DNA of 64,000 nt from Caballeronia zhejiangensis (GTDB lineage: Bacteria; Pseudomonadota; Gammaproteobacteria; Burkholderiales; Burkholderiaceae): contig NZ_JFHD01000005.1 in the NCBI RefSeq assembly GCF_000698575.1, forward strand, positions 124,001 through 188,000. Direction: 5' to 3'. Every line of letters begins with the position of its first letter. The first letter of the stretch is position 1. A model generated the notes under the pieces. That model saw only the letters and a program-made list of their open reading frames with translations. It searched no databases and was not told the DNA's origin. Below are positions 16,998-25,070 of the stretch, piece by piece. A program made the translations under genes and the position numbers.

Positions 16998-17110
16998 GTC
17001 GATACTCCCTTTTTTCGATTTTGGTCTGACGCCGCGTTCACGCATTCCGTGCTAGATGCGGCTCTTCGATGACGTCCGCGCCGTAGCACGCGGATCGTGA
17101 ACTTCGATCC

Positions 17111-17126
17111 GCAACTTGCGTGCCAG
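17111..17126 (-). promoter_or_regulatory. Sigma-54 promoter of the BON gene
   Basis: The minus strand reads CTGGCACGCAAGTTGC: TGGCACG and TTGC are both perfect with GG-N10-GC spacing. The predicted transcript starts near 17098, about 100 nt before the start codon. Confidence 0.75.
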
Positions 17127-17377
17127 ATCCGGCGGCCGCGCGAGCCGACCGAAGCCGAAGCGTCCTGAATGCCCCGCGCGGCAAGGCCTGAGTGCGTGGG
17201 CGAACAAATCTTCGACGTTCATTGGAAGGCTTGCCCGCACGCAACGCGACGCGCCTGAAACCCGCAGCGGTTTTGTCTGAGCGCGTGTAAAAACTGCGTG
17301 AAAGCGGCCTCGGAAAGGCTTCAAAAGAAGGGTGCCGGTGACGAAAAACGTAGTCCCTGCACGACCTTAACGTTCGA

Positions 17378-17393
17378 TGGCATGGCTGTTGCT
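17378..17393 (+). promoter_or_regulatory. Sigma-54 promoter of rpoN (autoregulation)
   Basis: TGGCATGGCTGTTGCT: GG at 17379-17380 and GC at 17391-17392 are exactly 10 nt apart, and both boxes match the consensus apart from T for C in TGGCAC. The predicted start is near 17404, about 44 nt before the rpoN start codon. Confidence 0.7.
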
Positions 17394-17447
17394 TTATTAG
17401 TCGCAAACCTGCCCATCACGTCTGGAACAATCGAGGATTAGCAAGCA

Positions 17448-18935
17448 ATGCCGCCTACACTCGAACTACGCGCGAAGCAAACGCTCGCACTCACGCCGCG
17501 CCTTCAACAGTCGGTTCGCCTTCTGCAACTCTCGTCGCTCGAGTTCCAGCAGGAACTGCGAAACGCACTGGATACCAACCCCTTTCTCGAATACGACGAG
17601 TCCCAGACCGAGGACAACGCGCTCGGCGCCGACAACGGCAGCTCGATGTCCGACTCGACCCTGTCGACCACATCCGACAACGCCACCGAGACGCCGCTCG
17701 CGCCCGAAGCGAGCATGGAAGCCGAATCGAACGTGGATTCCGGCTCGCGCGACGATTCCGTCAGCGAATTCTCGTCCGATCCGTTCGGCCGCGGCGCGTC
17801 GCGCAACAACGGCGACGGCGAAGGTTCCGATCCCGCCGACTGGGTTCGCATCGAACCTTCGTTGCACGAAACGCTCCACGACGCGCTGCGCCTTTATCAA
17901 TTGAACGAACGCGATCGCGCCATCGCGCAGCTCATCATCGAAGCGCTCGATGACGACGGCTATCTGCGGCAGGACTTGAGCGACCTCGCGAATGTCGTGG
18001 AGATCGAACCCGCGCTTCACGAGGACGAACTCAACATCGCGCTGAAGCTCGTGCAATCGCTCGACAAGCCGGGCGTCGGCGCGCGCAATCTCTCGGAATG
18101 CCTGACGCTCCAACTCCAGGCGCTCGACGAGGACACGCCGGGCCGCGCCGTTGCGATGGAAATCGTCGCGCATCATCTGGAGCGCCTCGCACGCCGCGAG
18201 CAGGCGGAACTGCAGAAGAAGATCGGCTGCAGCGCGGATGAACTGCGCATCGCGTGCGCGCTCGTACGCCGCCTCGATCCGAAACCGGGCGAGAACTACG
18301 GATCGAGCGAGGACAACTACGTCGTGCCCGACGTCATCGTGCGTCAGGTGAAAAAGCAGTGGGTCGTGACGATCAATCCGGCGGTGTTGCCGCGTGCGCG
18401 CATCCATCGGATGTACGCGGAACTGTTCGCGCAGTCGGCCGGCGCGAGCCGTTCGCCGCTCGCGCAGCAGTTGCAGGAAGCGCGCTGGCTGATTCGCAAC
18501 GCGCAGCAGCGCTTCACGACGATTCAGCGCGTGGCCGAATGCATCGTGTCGCATCAGAAGGCGTTCTTCGATTACGGCGAAATTGCGCTGAAGCCGCTCG
18601 TGCTGCGCGATGTCGCCGATGAACTCGGCCTGCACGAATCGACCATCTCGCGCGCGACGGGCAACAAGTACATGGCGACGCCACGCGGCATCTTCGAGTT
18701 CAAGCACTTCTTCCCGCGCGAGCTGTCGACGGAAAGCGGCGGCACGTGTTCGGCCGCGGCCGTGCGCGCGCTGCTCAAGGAAATGATTTCGAAGGAGAAC
18801 ACGCGCGATCCGCTCTCCGACGTGAGTCTCGCGAAGATGCTCGCCGATCAGGGCGTGATCGTCGCGCGCCGGACGGTAGCGAAGTATCGCCATCTGATGA
18901 AGGTGCCGCCTGCGGAATTGCGTCGTCAGGCGTAA
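17448..18935 (+). CDS. rpoN: RNA polymerase sigma-54 factor RpoN (probably a second, non-housekeeping copy)
   Basis: 495 aa, complete. Region I is the Gln/Leu-rich activator-interacting domain (RAKQTLALTPRLQQSVRLLQLS, residues 8-30). Region II is acidic (about 50-130). The core-binding region spans about 140-340. A helix-turn-helix (ADELGLHESTISRATGNKY) lies near 385-405. The RpoN box ARRTVAKYR at 473-481 binds the -24 element. It directs core polymerase to -24/-12 promoters in an activator-dependent way. The housekeeping copy normally sits beside lptB, hpf and ptsN; none is here, so I infer a paralogue (rpoN2-like). Its own upstream region carries a sigma-54 site. A terminator follows at 18967. 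Confidence 0.95.
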   Translation: MPPTLELRAKQTLALTPRLQQSVRLLQLSSLEFQQELRNALDTNPFLEYDESQTEDNALGADNGSSMSDSTLSTTSDNATETPLAPEASMEAESNVDSGSRDDSVSEFSSDPFGRGASRNNGDGEGSDPADWVRIEPSLHETLHDALRLYQLNERDRAIAQLIIEALDDDGYLRQDLSDLANVVEIEPALHEDELNIALKLVQSLDKPGVGARNLSECLTLQLQALDEDTPGRAVAMEIVAHHLERLARREQAELQKKIGCSADELRIACALVRRLDPKPGENYGSSEDNYVVPDVIVRQVKKQWVVTINPAVLPRARIHRMYAELFAQSAGASRSPLAQQLQEARWLIRNAQQRFTTIQRVAECIVSHQKAFFDYGEIALKPLVLRDVADELGLHESTISRATGNKYMATPRGIFEFKHFFPRELSTESGGTCSAAAVRALLKEMISKENTRDPLSDVSLAKMLADQGVIVARRTVAKYRHLMKVPPAELRRQA

Positions 18936-18966
18936 GGCGTTTCACCCATCACAGCGGGTAACTGCT

Positions 18967-18998
18967 GAAGAGGCCGTCCCTTCGCGGACGGCCTCTTT
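18967..18998. terminator. Bidirectional terminator between rpoN and yihY-type gene
   Basis: GAAGAGGCCGTCC (18967-18979) pairs with GGACGGCCTCTTT (18986-18998). Confidence 0.85.
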
Positions 18999-19007
18999 CA
19001 TTGATGC

Positions 19008-19919
19008 TCAACGCCAGCCCGATGCGCGATGCGTGCGCTTCCTCGCCGCCGTCGCCGCTAGCTCCGCGCCTAGCAGAAACACCGCCGCCGAGTAGTACAG
19101 CCACATGAGGATGATCGCGAGCGAACCGGCCGCGCCGAACATGTTCGCCGTGCCCGCGTGCGCGAGATAGAACGCGAAGAGGCGCTTGCCGGCTTCGAAA
19201 AGCATCGCGGCGGCGGCGGCGCCGAGCGCGGCATCGCGCCAGAGCATGCGCGTCGTCGGCAGGAATTTGAGCAGCACGGTGAAGGCGATCATCAGCACGC
19301 CGAGCGATATCGCGCGTCGCGTCAGCCCCGAGAGCACGACGAACGGACTGCCATCGCCCAGCACCCAATGTCCGAGCAACTCGACGAGCGCGTCGAGCAC
19401 GAGCAGCACCGCGACCAGCAAACCCGAACCGACCACGAGCCCGAACGACATCAGCCGCACGCGCAGCAGCGTGACGATGCTTTCGCGCGTGCTCACGGCG
19501 GGCGTCGGCCAGATGACGTTGAGCGCGCTGTGCAGCGACGAGAATGTCGCCGATGCGCCGATCAGCACGCCCGCGAGCGACAGGATCGCCGTGCTGCGCG
19601 CGATGTCCGCGTGCCACGCGTTCGCGACGATCGCTTCCAGCGCGTGCGCCGCATCGACGCCGACGACGCCGCTGATTTCGTCGAAGAGCCTGCCTTGCAC
19701 GGCATCGGCGCCGAAGAAGACGCTCGCCACCGCGATCACGATGACGAGTGTCGGCGCAAGCGAGAACGCGGCGAAGAACGCGATCGCCGCCGAGAACATC
19801 AGGCAGTGGTCCTGCGACCATTGCATGACGGGATCGACGATCCACGAAAGCCAGCCGAAGCGCGACGTGCGGCCCGATGCGACGGGCGCGGATTGTGTGG
19901 CGGAGACGTCCTGATCCAT
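19008..19919 (-). CDS. YihY/BrkB family inner-membrane protein (UPF0761)
   Basis: 303 aa with six hydrophobic segments (about residues 38-62, 98-122, 145-168, 180-204, 215-240, 252-275). The N-terminal hallmark is MFSAAIAFFAAFSLAPTLVIVIAV, and the TM6 region is LAIILMWLYYSAAVFLLGAEL. These are signatures of the YihY/BrkB family, an integral membrane protein of unsettled function once proposed as RNase BN. I use ATG 19919; the upstream TTG codon lacks support. It converges on rpoN, sharing the terminator. Confidence 0.85.
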   Translation of the reverse strand: MDQDVSATQSAPVASGRTSRFGWLSWIVDPVMQWSQDHCLMFSAAIAFFAAFSLAPTLVIVIAVASVFFGADAVQGRLFDEISGVVGVDAAHALEAIVANAWHADIARSTAILSLAGVLIGASATFSSLHSALNVIWPTPAVSTRESIVTLLRVRLMSFGLVVGSGLLVAVLLVLDALVELLGHWVLGDGSPFVVLSGLTRRAISLGVLMIAFTVLLKFLPTTRMLWRDAALGAAAAAMLFEAGKRLFAFYLAHAGTANMFGAAGSLAIILMWLYYSAAVFLLGAELAATAARKRTHRASGWR

Positions 19920-19977
19920 CGTGAGCGTGACTGGGAGCAATCCGACGATGTTAGCCCCGCGATGCGAAGCGCGTGTA

Positions 19978-20011
19978 AAAAGCGGCGCGCTCCGTCCGGA
20001 GCGCGCCGCTT
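19978..20011 (-). terminator. Terminator after the acidic small protein gene
   Basis: AAGCGGCGCGCTCCG pairs with CGGAGCGCGCCGCTT. On the minus strand it is followed by a T-tract (complement of the A-run at 19977-19981). Confidence 0.85.
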
Positions 20012-20035
20012 GCAGTGTGCCTCAGCCGATGCGTG

Positions 20036-20380
20036 TCAGGATCGGTCGGCTGCGGGGTCGGCGTCCTCGTCGGGGAGATCGCGCGTTTCGTCCTCGATTT
20101 CGTCGGGCAGGATGTCGGCATCGGCTTCCAGATTGTTGTCGCCATCCGCCGATGCCGCCTCGCCCGTGCCGAAGCGGTCCGTATCGCTGTTCAGCTCCGC
20201 CTCGGACTGCCCGAGCGCGTGGGCGTCGAGCTCGTCCTCGATGTCGCCGGGATAGCGCTTTTCGCCCTGCACGTCGGAGCCGCTATCCGACGAGTCGCTC
20301 GGGCCGAGCGCGCCGGTGCCGTGTCCCTTGCCGTATTCCGCGCCGTCGTCTTCGGGCGGGTTCAATGTGCTTCCGCTCAT
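20036..20380 (-). CDS. Small highly acidic, probably disordered protein
   Basis: 114 aa beginning MSGSTLNPPEDDGAEYG. It is very rich in Asp, Glu, Gly and Ser with no hydrophobic core (repeated DIEDELD, DETRDLPDED patterns), so probably intrinsically disordered. AAGGAGG sits too close to the first ATG (20383) but 5 nt from the second, so I take 20380. No family recognised. Such acidic proteins are common in osmotic/desiccation gene sets, and it lies between otsA and yihY with its own terminator. A weak sigma-54-like site is 35-50 nt upstream. Confidence 0.7.
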   Translation of the reverse strand: MSGSTLNPPEDDGAEYGKGHGTGALGPSDSSDSGSDVQGEKRYPGDIEDELDAHALGQSEAELNSDTDRFGTGEAASADGDNNLEADADILPDEIEDETRDLPDEDADPAADRS

Positions 20381-20414
20381 CATGACCTCCTTCGTTCGTG
20401 TCCACGATGAATCC

Positions 20415-20429
20415 GCAAGTCCCGTTCCG
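20415..20429 (-). promoter_or_regulatory. Weak candidate sigma-54 promoter of the acidic protein gene
   Basis: The minus strand reads CGGAACGGGACTTGC, with GG-N10-GC spacing and TTGC intact but GGAAC instead of GGCAC. It lies just downstream of the otsA terminator. Confidence 0.3.
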
Positions 20430-20433
20430 CGCG

Positions 20434-20468
20434 TAAAAAACCCGCGCTTCTTTCGAAGCGCGGGTTCT
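20434..20468 (-). terminator. Terminator of otsA
   Basis: AACCCGCGCTTC (20439-20450) pairs with GAAGCGCGGGTT (20455-20466). The A-run at 20435-20440 gives the T-tract on the minus strand. Confidence 0.85.
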
Positions 20469-20491
20469 TCTCTATCGGCGAATCGGAGCGT

Positions 20492-21946
20492 TCAGGCCTT
20501 GGCGGCCGGCCGCTTGGCTTCGGACGCGCCCTGCTTCACGGTCTTGACGGTTTTCTCCGTGACGGAAGTCGCCGTCGCGACGCTGCGCAAGTCCGACAGG
20601 AACGAATCGCGCCAGACCGAAAGATTATTCTCGCGCAGCGGCGCCATCATGTCGGCGTGACGCGCCTGGCGTTCGGCGAGCGGCATCGACAATGCGCGCT
20701 CCAGCGCTTCGGACATCTGCGACAGATCGAACGGATTGACGACGAGCGCGCCCGGCAACTGGTCCGCCGCGCCCGCGAACTGCGACAGGACGAGCGCGCC
20801 TGGATCGGCCGGATCCTGCGACGCGACATATTCCTTCGCGACGAGATTCATGCCGTCGCGCAGCGGCGTCACGTAGCCGACTTGCGAGAGCCGGAACAGC
20901 GCCATCAGCAGATTGCGCTCGTATTTGCGGTTGAGATACTGGATCGGCGTCCAGTCGAGCTGCGCGAAACGTCCGTTGATGCGCCCCGCCTCGCCTTCCA
21001 GATTCTGTCGAATGCGCTGATAGGTCTGCACGTCCGAGCGCGTCGGCGGCGCGATCTGCACGAGCGACACGCGCCCATGCCAGCCGGGCGCATTCAGCAG
21101 CAGGCGCTCGAACGCCTGAAAGCGCTCGACGAGACCCTTCGAGTAGTCGAGACGATCGACGCTCATGATGAGCTTGCGGCCGCGCATGCTGTCACGCAGG
21201 CTTTTCACCGGCTTGCGGTTCGAGAACTGCTCGGCGGCCTTGGCGATGGCGTCCGGATAAATGCCGATCGGATACGCGCCCACCTTGAGCATGCGGCCGA
21301 AGGCCTGAAGCATGCCGTCGTCGTCGTTGTAGTGGCCGCGGCTCGTGCGTTCCACGTAATCGATGAACGACTGCTTGTCGGCATCCGTCTGAAAGCCGAC
21401 GACGTCGTACTGGCACATCGCCGCGATCAGTTCCTCATGCGGCGGAACCGTACGCATCATCTCCGGCACCGGAAACGGAATGTGCAGGAAGAAGCCGATC
21501 GGATTCGCGACGCCGAGCTTGCGCAGCTCCTGCGCGAACGGGAGCATGTGATAGTCGTGCACCCAAATGATGTCGTCGGGCTTGAGCAGCGTCTTCAGCT
21601 TGGCCGCAAGACTCGCGTTCACGCGCATGTAGCCCGCGTACTCCTCTCGATCGAAGCGCGAGAGGTCGTTGCGATAGTGAAAAGTCGGCCACAGGGTGGC
21701 GTTCGAGAAACCTCGGTAATACTGGTCGTAATCGCGGCGCGTCAGGCCGACGGTCGCGTAGGTCACTTTTCCGCTGTTCTCCAGAACAGGCGCGCCCGAT
21801 TCGCCGACGATCTCGCCGCTCCATCCGAACCACACGCCCCCAGTCTCCTTGAGCGCGTCCAGAACGCCGATCGCGAGGCCGCCCGCGCTGGGCTTGCCTT
21901 CCTGGATCGGTGCGACGCGATTCGATACCACGATCAATCTGCTCAT
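20492..21946 (-). CDS. otsA: Trehalose-6-phosphate synthase
   Basis: 484 aa, GT20 family. The N-terminus SRLIVVSNRVAP binds the nucleotide sugar, and the WVHDYHMLPFAQELRKLG, GFFLHIPFPVPEM and SVDRLDYSKGLVERFQAFE blocks are diagnostic. Near the C-terminus DGMNLVAKEYVA and LVLSQFAGAADQL bind UDP-glucose. It makes trehalose-6-phosphate from UDP-glucose and glucose-6-phosphate for osmo- and desiccation protection. The start at 21946 has GAGAGGTG upstream. No otsB phosphatase is adjacent, so dephosphorylation must be encoded elsewhere. A strong sigma-54 site lies 55-70 nt upstream. Confidence 0.95.
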   Translation of the reverse strand: MSRLIVVSNRVAPIQEGKPSAGGLAIGVLDALKETGGVWFGWSGEIVGESGAPVLENSGKVTYATVGLTRRDYDQYYRGFSNATLWPTFHYRNDLSRFDREEYAGYMRVNASLAAKLKTLLKPDDIIWVHDYHMLPFAQELRKLGVANPIGFFLHIPFPVPEMMRTVPPHEELIAAMCQYDVVGFQTDADKQSFIDYVERTSRGHYNDDDGMLQAFGRMLKVGAYPIGIYPDAIAKAAEQFSNRKPVKSLRDSMRGRKLIMSVDRLDYSKGLVERFQAFERLLLNAPGWHGRVSLVQIAPPTRSDVQTYQRIRQNLEGEAGRINGRFAQLDWTPIQYLNRKYERNLLMALFRLSQVGYVTPLRDGMNLVAKEYVASQDPADPGALVLSQFAGAADQLPGALVVNPFDLSQMSEALERALSMPLAERQARHADMMAPLRENNLSVWRDSFLSDLRSVATATSVTEKTVKTVKQGASEAKRPAAKA

Positions 21947-22000
21947 TACAGCATCACCTCTCAGTTGTCGTTGCATGCTCGAATTGGCGATCAAGGGTAT

Positions 22001-22016
22001 GCAAAAGCTGTGCCTT
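22001..22016 (-). promoter_or_regulatory. Sigma-54 promoter of otsA
   Basis: The minus strand reads AAGGCACAGCTTTTGC followed by A: GGCAC, TTTGCA and GG-N10-GC spacing all match; only the leading T and the G after GGCAC differ. The predicted start is near 21990, 44 nt before the start codon. Confidence 0.7.
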
Positions 22017-22136
22017 TTTGTTGGTTTTTGTAAACGAAAGTTTGTATGGAGATGTTACGGACGAACGAAAACACGCGGCGAAGGCGCGCCGCGTAGAAAT
22101 TTTTGTTCTTTTGCCGGATGCTGCCGCCGGCTGAAA

Positions 22137-22373
22137 TCACGAGTCCTGCTCGGAGCCCAAATCGCGCTGATAGTCGATTCCTTCGCGCCGCACGCCGCCC
22201 TGATTGTGTTCGCCATCGGGCGGAACGCCAGGCGCGGGGCGGTTCTGCGAGGCGGGATCGTGTTCGGCGGGCGGTGCGGACGCGCTCTGCGTGCCGGCCG
22301 ACTTGGCGGCTTCGGCGCGCGCTTCGCGCTTGGAAGAATGACGCGCGGAGCGTCGAAGTGCGGGATGCCTCAT
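22137..22373 (-). CDS. Small basic/polar hypothetical protein
   Basis: 78 aa beginning MRHPALRRSARHSSKREARAEAA. The N-terminal half is strongly basic, the C-terminal half polar with Gly/Asp/Gln (EGIDYQRDLGSEQDS). Probably disordered; no family recognised. TGGAGGC 5 nt before the ATG supports expression. It is one of several low-complexity small proteins in this stretch. Confidence 0.6.
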   Translation of the reverse strand: MRHPALRRSARHSSKREARAEAAKSAGTQSASAPPAEHDPASQNRPAPGVPPDGEHNQGGVRREGIDYQRDLGSEQDS

Positions 22374-22453
22374 GATGCCTCCAGGTAAGAAGGCCGTCGC
22401 GATAGTGACGTCGGCGGCGTCGGACCGATGCGCTGCGATGAGCGCGGCTTCAG

Positions 22454-22487
22454 AAAAAACGACCGGCGACAGAACGTGTCGCCGGTC
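22454..22487 (-). terminator. Terminator after the proline-rich protein gene
   Basis: GACCGGCGAC (22461-22470) pairs with GTCGCCGGTC (22478-22487). The A-run at 22454-22459 becomes the T-tract on the minus strand. Confidence 0.85.
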
Positions 22488-22597
22488 ATCGTTGCGTCAT
22501 CCGTTGTAATCCCTACGTCCGGGATGGAAACTTATTCAAACCTTGCACGAATTCTGGGCATTGTCCAACGTCTGCGGTTCAACATCGTTCTGACACG

Positions 22598-22816
22598 CTA
22601 TTGCACATGCGGCTGATCGCCCGGTCCAGGCGGCGGATCGCCGATCGGCTGCGACGGCGGTTCGGGCGGCTCGCGCGTCGGGTCCGGATTGGTGTCGGGC
22701 GGAATCGGCGTGGGCGGCGGCTGGTCCGGCGGCGTCACCGGCGGGTCCGGCGGCTGCGGCGTCTGAGCTTCGAAACGGGCATCGTCGGAAGCGCGGATCG
22801 ACATGTTGAGTGACAT
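22598..22816 (-). CDS. Proline-rich small protein
   Basis: 72 aa beginning MSLNMSIRASDDARFEAQ, then about 50 residues in which nearly every second or third is Pro (PPDPPVTPPDQPPP, PPDTNPDPTREPP). This would form an extended polyproline-type coil. No signal peptide. AAGGAG precedes the ATG at 22816. Own terminator and a good sigma-54-like site 86-100 nt upstream. Function unknown. Confidence 0.65.
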   Translation of the reverse strand: MSLNMSIRASDDARFEAQTPQPPDPPVTPPDQPPPTPIPPDTNPDPTREPPEPPSQPIGDPPPGPGDQPHVQ

Positions 22817-22901
22817 GATGGGCTCCTTGCGGTCTTGTGATCGTACTTTTCCCATCCGCGACACGCACTGGCGCGACTGCGCGGATGTCATTCGATCGGC
22901 A

Positions 22902-22916
22902 GCAAGGGCCATGCCC
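22902..22916 (-). promoter_or_regulatory. Candidate sigma-54 promoter of the proline-rich protein gene
   Basis: The minus strand reads GGGCATGGCCCTTGC followed by T, with GG-N10-GC spacing and intact TTGCT. The -24 box is GGCAT instead of GGCAC. Confidence 0.55.
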
Positions 22917-22950
22917 CTGAGACACATCGGCTACGTTCGCTTCTGAGACA
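22917..22950 (-). repeat. Pair of TGTCTCAG direct repeats upstream of the sigma-54 site
   Basis: CTGAGACA occurs at 22917-22924 and 22943-22950 (TGTCTCAG on the minus strand), 26 bp apart start to start and directly upstream of the promoter candidate. This would be a plausible activator site, but I did not find the same repeat clearly in front of the other candidates. Confidence 0.4.
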
Positions 22951-22980
22951 TTATCGGCGTAGAAAACGCGCCTGCCAATG

Positions 22981-23013
22981 AAAAACGCCTGCGGTTTTAC
23001 AAGCCGCAGGCGT
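22981..23013 (-). terminator. Terminator of the response-regulator gene
   Basis: ACGCCTGCGG (22985-22994) pairs with CCGCAGGCGT (23004-23013), with AAAAA at 22981-22985 giving the minus-strand T-tract. Confidence 0.85.
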
Positions 23014-23038
23014 CGATTTGTCTAAAGATACGCGAAGT

Positions 23039-24442
23039 TCAGGGATTTTCGCTGTCGGAATCGCTTATGTCGCCGCCTTCGCCGACGGCAGCCTTGTTCG
23101 CATCCTCGCCGTACTCGACGAGCCGGTTATAGAGCGTTTTCAGGCTGATGCCGAGGATTTCCGCCGCGCGCGTCTTCACGCCGCCGCATTGATCGAGCGT
23201 CGCCAGAATGAGCTGACGGTCGGCCTGCGCGAGCGACGTGCCGAACGGAATCGTCACCGCCGTGCCCGCCGACGGCTTCGAAAGCGAAATCTGCAGCGGC
23301 ACGGTCGCGGTGCTGTCCGAGTCCGACGCCGACATGATGTACGCGCGCTGCACGTAGTTCTTCAGTTCGCGCACGTTGCCGGGCCAGTTGTACGACGCCA
23401 GCATCTCGCGGACGGCGGGCGGGAAATCCTTTTTCGTGTTGTACCGGGCGTTCAGTTCGTCGAGAAACGCCTGGCCGAGCAGCTCGACGTCCTTGCCGCG
23501 CTCGCGCAGCGGCGGCAGGTTGATCGGGAACACGTTCAGACGGTGATAAAGGTCGAGGCGCAGCTTGCCTTCGAGCACGGCCTGCTCGGGATCGCGATTG
23601 GTCGCGGCGATCAGGCGCACGTCCGTCTCGATTTCCTTGGTCGTGCCGACGCGCATGAACATGCCCGTCTCCAGCACGCGCAGCAGTTTCACCTGAAGCT
23701 CGATCGGCATTTCCGTGATTTCGTCGAGGAACAGCGTGCCGCCGTTCGCGCGTTCGAAATAACCCTTGTGCTGCCGATCCGCGCCCGTGAACGAGCCGCG
23801 CTCGTGGCCGAACATCTCCGATTCGATCAGGTTCGGCGAGATCGCGCCGCAGTTCACCGCGATGAACGAATGCTTGCGGCGCAGCGAGAGCTCGTGCAGC
23901 GTCTGCGCGGCGACTTCCTTGCCGGTGCCCGACTCGCCGATGAGCAGCACCGATGCCGCCGTCGGCGCGACGCGGCCGACCTGGTCGTAGACGGTCTGCA
24001 TGGCAGGTGAATTGCCCAGCATCAGGCCGAAGCGCCCCATGCGGCGCAACTCGCCGCGCAAGGTGCCGATTTCCGCTTTCAGGTCGCCGGCGCGCGGCAG
24101 GCGCGAAAGGATGGCCTTCACGCGCTGCATGTTGATCGGCTTGACGAGGTAGTCGGCGGCGCCCATCTTGAGCGCGCTGACGGCGGATTCCACCGTCGCG
24201 TGTCCCGTAATGACGATGAACTCGACGCCCGAGCGCGGATCGAGATCCTCGAACAGGTCGACGCCCGTGCCATCGGGCAGTTTGAGATCGGTGAATACGA
24301 CGTCCGGCGTTTGCCGCACGAGCTGGATGCGCGCCTCGCGCAGATCGCTGGCGGTGGCCGTCGTCAATCCGTCTTCGCCGATGATCGCGGCTAGCGCCTC
24401 GCGGGTACTGGGATCGTCATCGACAATCAATACGTGTGGCAT
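23039..24442 (-). CDS. NtrC-type sigma-54-dependent response regulator (orphan)
   Basis: 467 aa in three domains. The receiver (1-120) has acidic DDD at 8-10, phospho-acceptor Asp52 in FTDLKLP and Lys in YLVKPIN. The AAA+ domain (about 140-375) has Walker A GESGTGKE, the sigma-54 contact loop GSFTGA and Walker [11 protein letters not shown]-terminal Fis-type helix-turn-helix follows ([17 protein letters not shown]). When phosphorylated it should open sigma-54 promoters by ATP hydrolysis. No histidine kinase is next to it. The start at 24442 (MPHVLIVDDD) is the conserved receiver start. Clustering with rpoN and sigma-54-like sites suggests local targets. Confidence 0.93.
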   Translation of the reverse strand: MPHVLIVDDDPSTREALAAIIGEDGLTTATASDLREARIQLVRQTPDVVFTDLKLPDGTGVDLFEDLDPRSGVEFIVITGHATVESAVSALKMGAADYLVKPINMQRVKAILSRLPRAGDLKAEIGTLRGELRRMGRFGLMLGNSPAMQTVYDQVGRVAPTAASVLLIGESGTGKEVAAQTLHELSLRRKHSFIAVNCGAISPNLIESEMFGHERGSFTGADRQHKGYFERANGGTLFLDEITEMPIELQVKLLRVLETGMFMRVGTTKEIETDVRLIAATNRDPEQAVLEGKLRLDLYHRLNVFPINLPPLRERGKDVELLGQAFLDELNARYNTKKDFPPAVREMLASYNWPGNVRELKNYVQRAYIMSASDSDSTATVPLQISLSKPSAGTAVTIPFGTSLAQADRQLILATLDQCGGVKTRAAEILGISLKTLYNRLVEYGEDANKAAVGEGGDISDSDSENP

Positions 24443-24695
24443 TGCGTTTCGAATTCTTCCTAAGCGTTTCAGGGTCACACGCCAGGTGGCGGCGTGGTCT
24501 TCTCCGCGCGGCGGCGCTGCCGCACGGGCCGGTGCGATTCGCGGTTACGGCCGAAAAAAGATAATCGGCGTCACGCAGAATGCGCGAAAAATAAAATAAT
24601 TTCCGATTTCTGCACGCTTGATTCGGCCCAAGTAAGTTTTTCCATTTAGGCAACTTATGGCCGAAGTTTCACTGATTATAAGCGTTTATCAAGAT

Positions 24696-24724
24696 GAAAA
24701 CGCACGCTGGTCCAGCGTGCGTTT
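24696..24724 (-). terminator. Terminator after the 24999 gene
   Basis: AAACGCACGCTGG (24698-24710) pairs with CCAGCGTGCGTTT (24712-24724), closing the DUF883 operon on the minus strand. Confidence 0.8.
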
Positions 24725-24765
24725 GATTGATCGGACCATTAATTCGGCCGAATGTCTGAAGTGAA

Positions 24766-24999
24766 TCAACTCCGCGGAAAATGCCATGCATCGGCGGTGC
24801 CGCCGACCGCACCGTGGCCATTTACGGCCTGCCCGCTCGCGCCGGTGGCGGGCGTGAGCACCTTGCCGCCCTCGTCTTCCCAACGGCTCAGATCGCGTGC
24901 AGTGCGCCGCCCGGCGTCCTGAGACTGCACCCACTTCCATGCGAGAACGCCGCCTAGCGCGAACAGCGCGCCGAAAATTCCGATTGAAGGCCGTGCCAT
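24766..24999 (-). CDS. Small membrane-anchored protein
   Basis: 77 aa. The N-terminal hydrophobic helix IGIFGALFALGGVLAWKWV (residues 6-24) is followed by a polar tail with Arg/Asp and Gly/Ala (RRTARDLSRWEDEGGKVL). One membrane pass, tail probably cytosolic. AAGGAGAG precedes the ATG. It lies 71 nt downstream of the DUF883 gene on the same strand and before the terminator, so is likely the last gene of that operon. Not assigned to a family. Confidence 0.65.
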   Translation of the reverse strand: MARPSIGIFGALFALGGVLAWKWVQSQDAGRRTARDLSRWEDEGGKVLTPATGASGQAVNGHGAVGGTADAWHFPRS

Positions 25000-25070
25000 T
25001 TGTGTTCTCTCCTTCGTCTAATGAAAATCGCCGCTGTCAGGAAAGCCGGCCGGAGCGATAAAGCTGTAAA

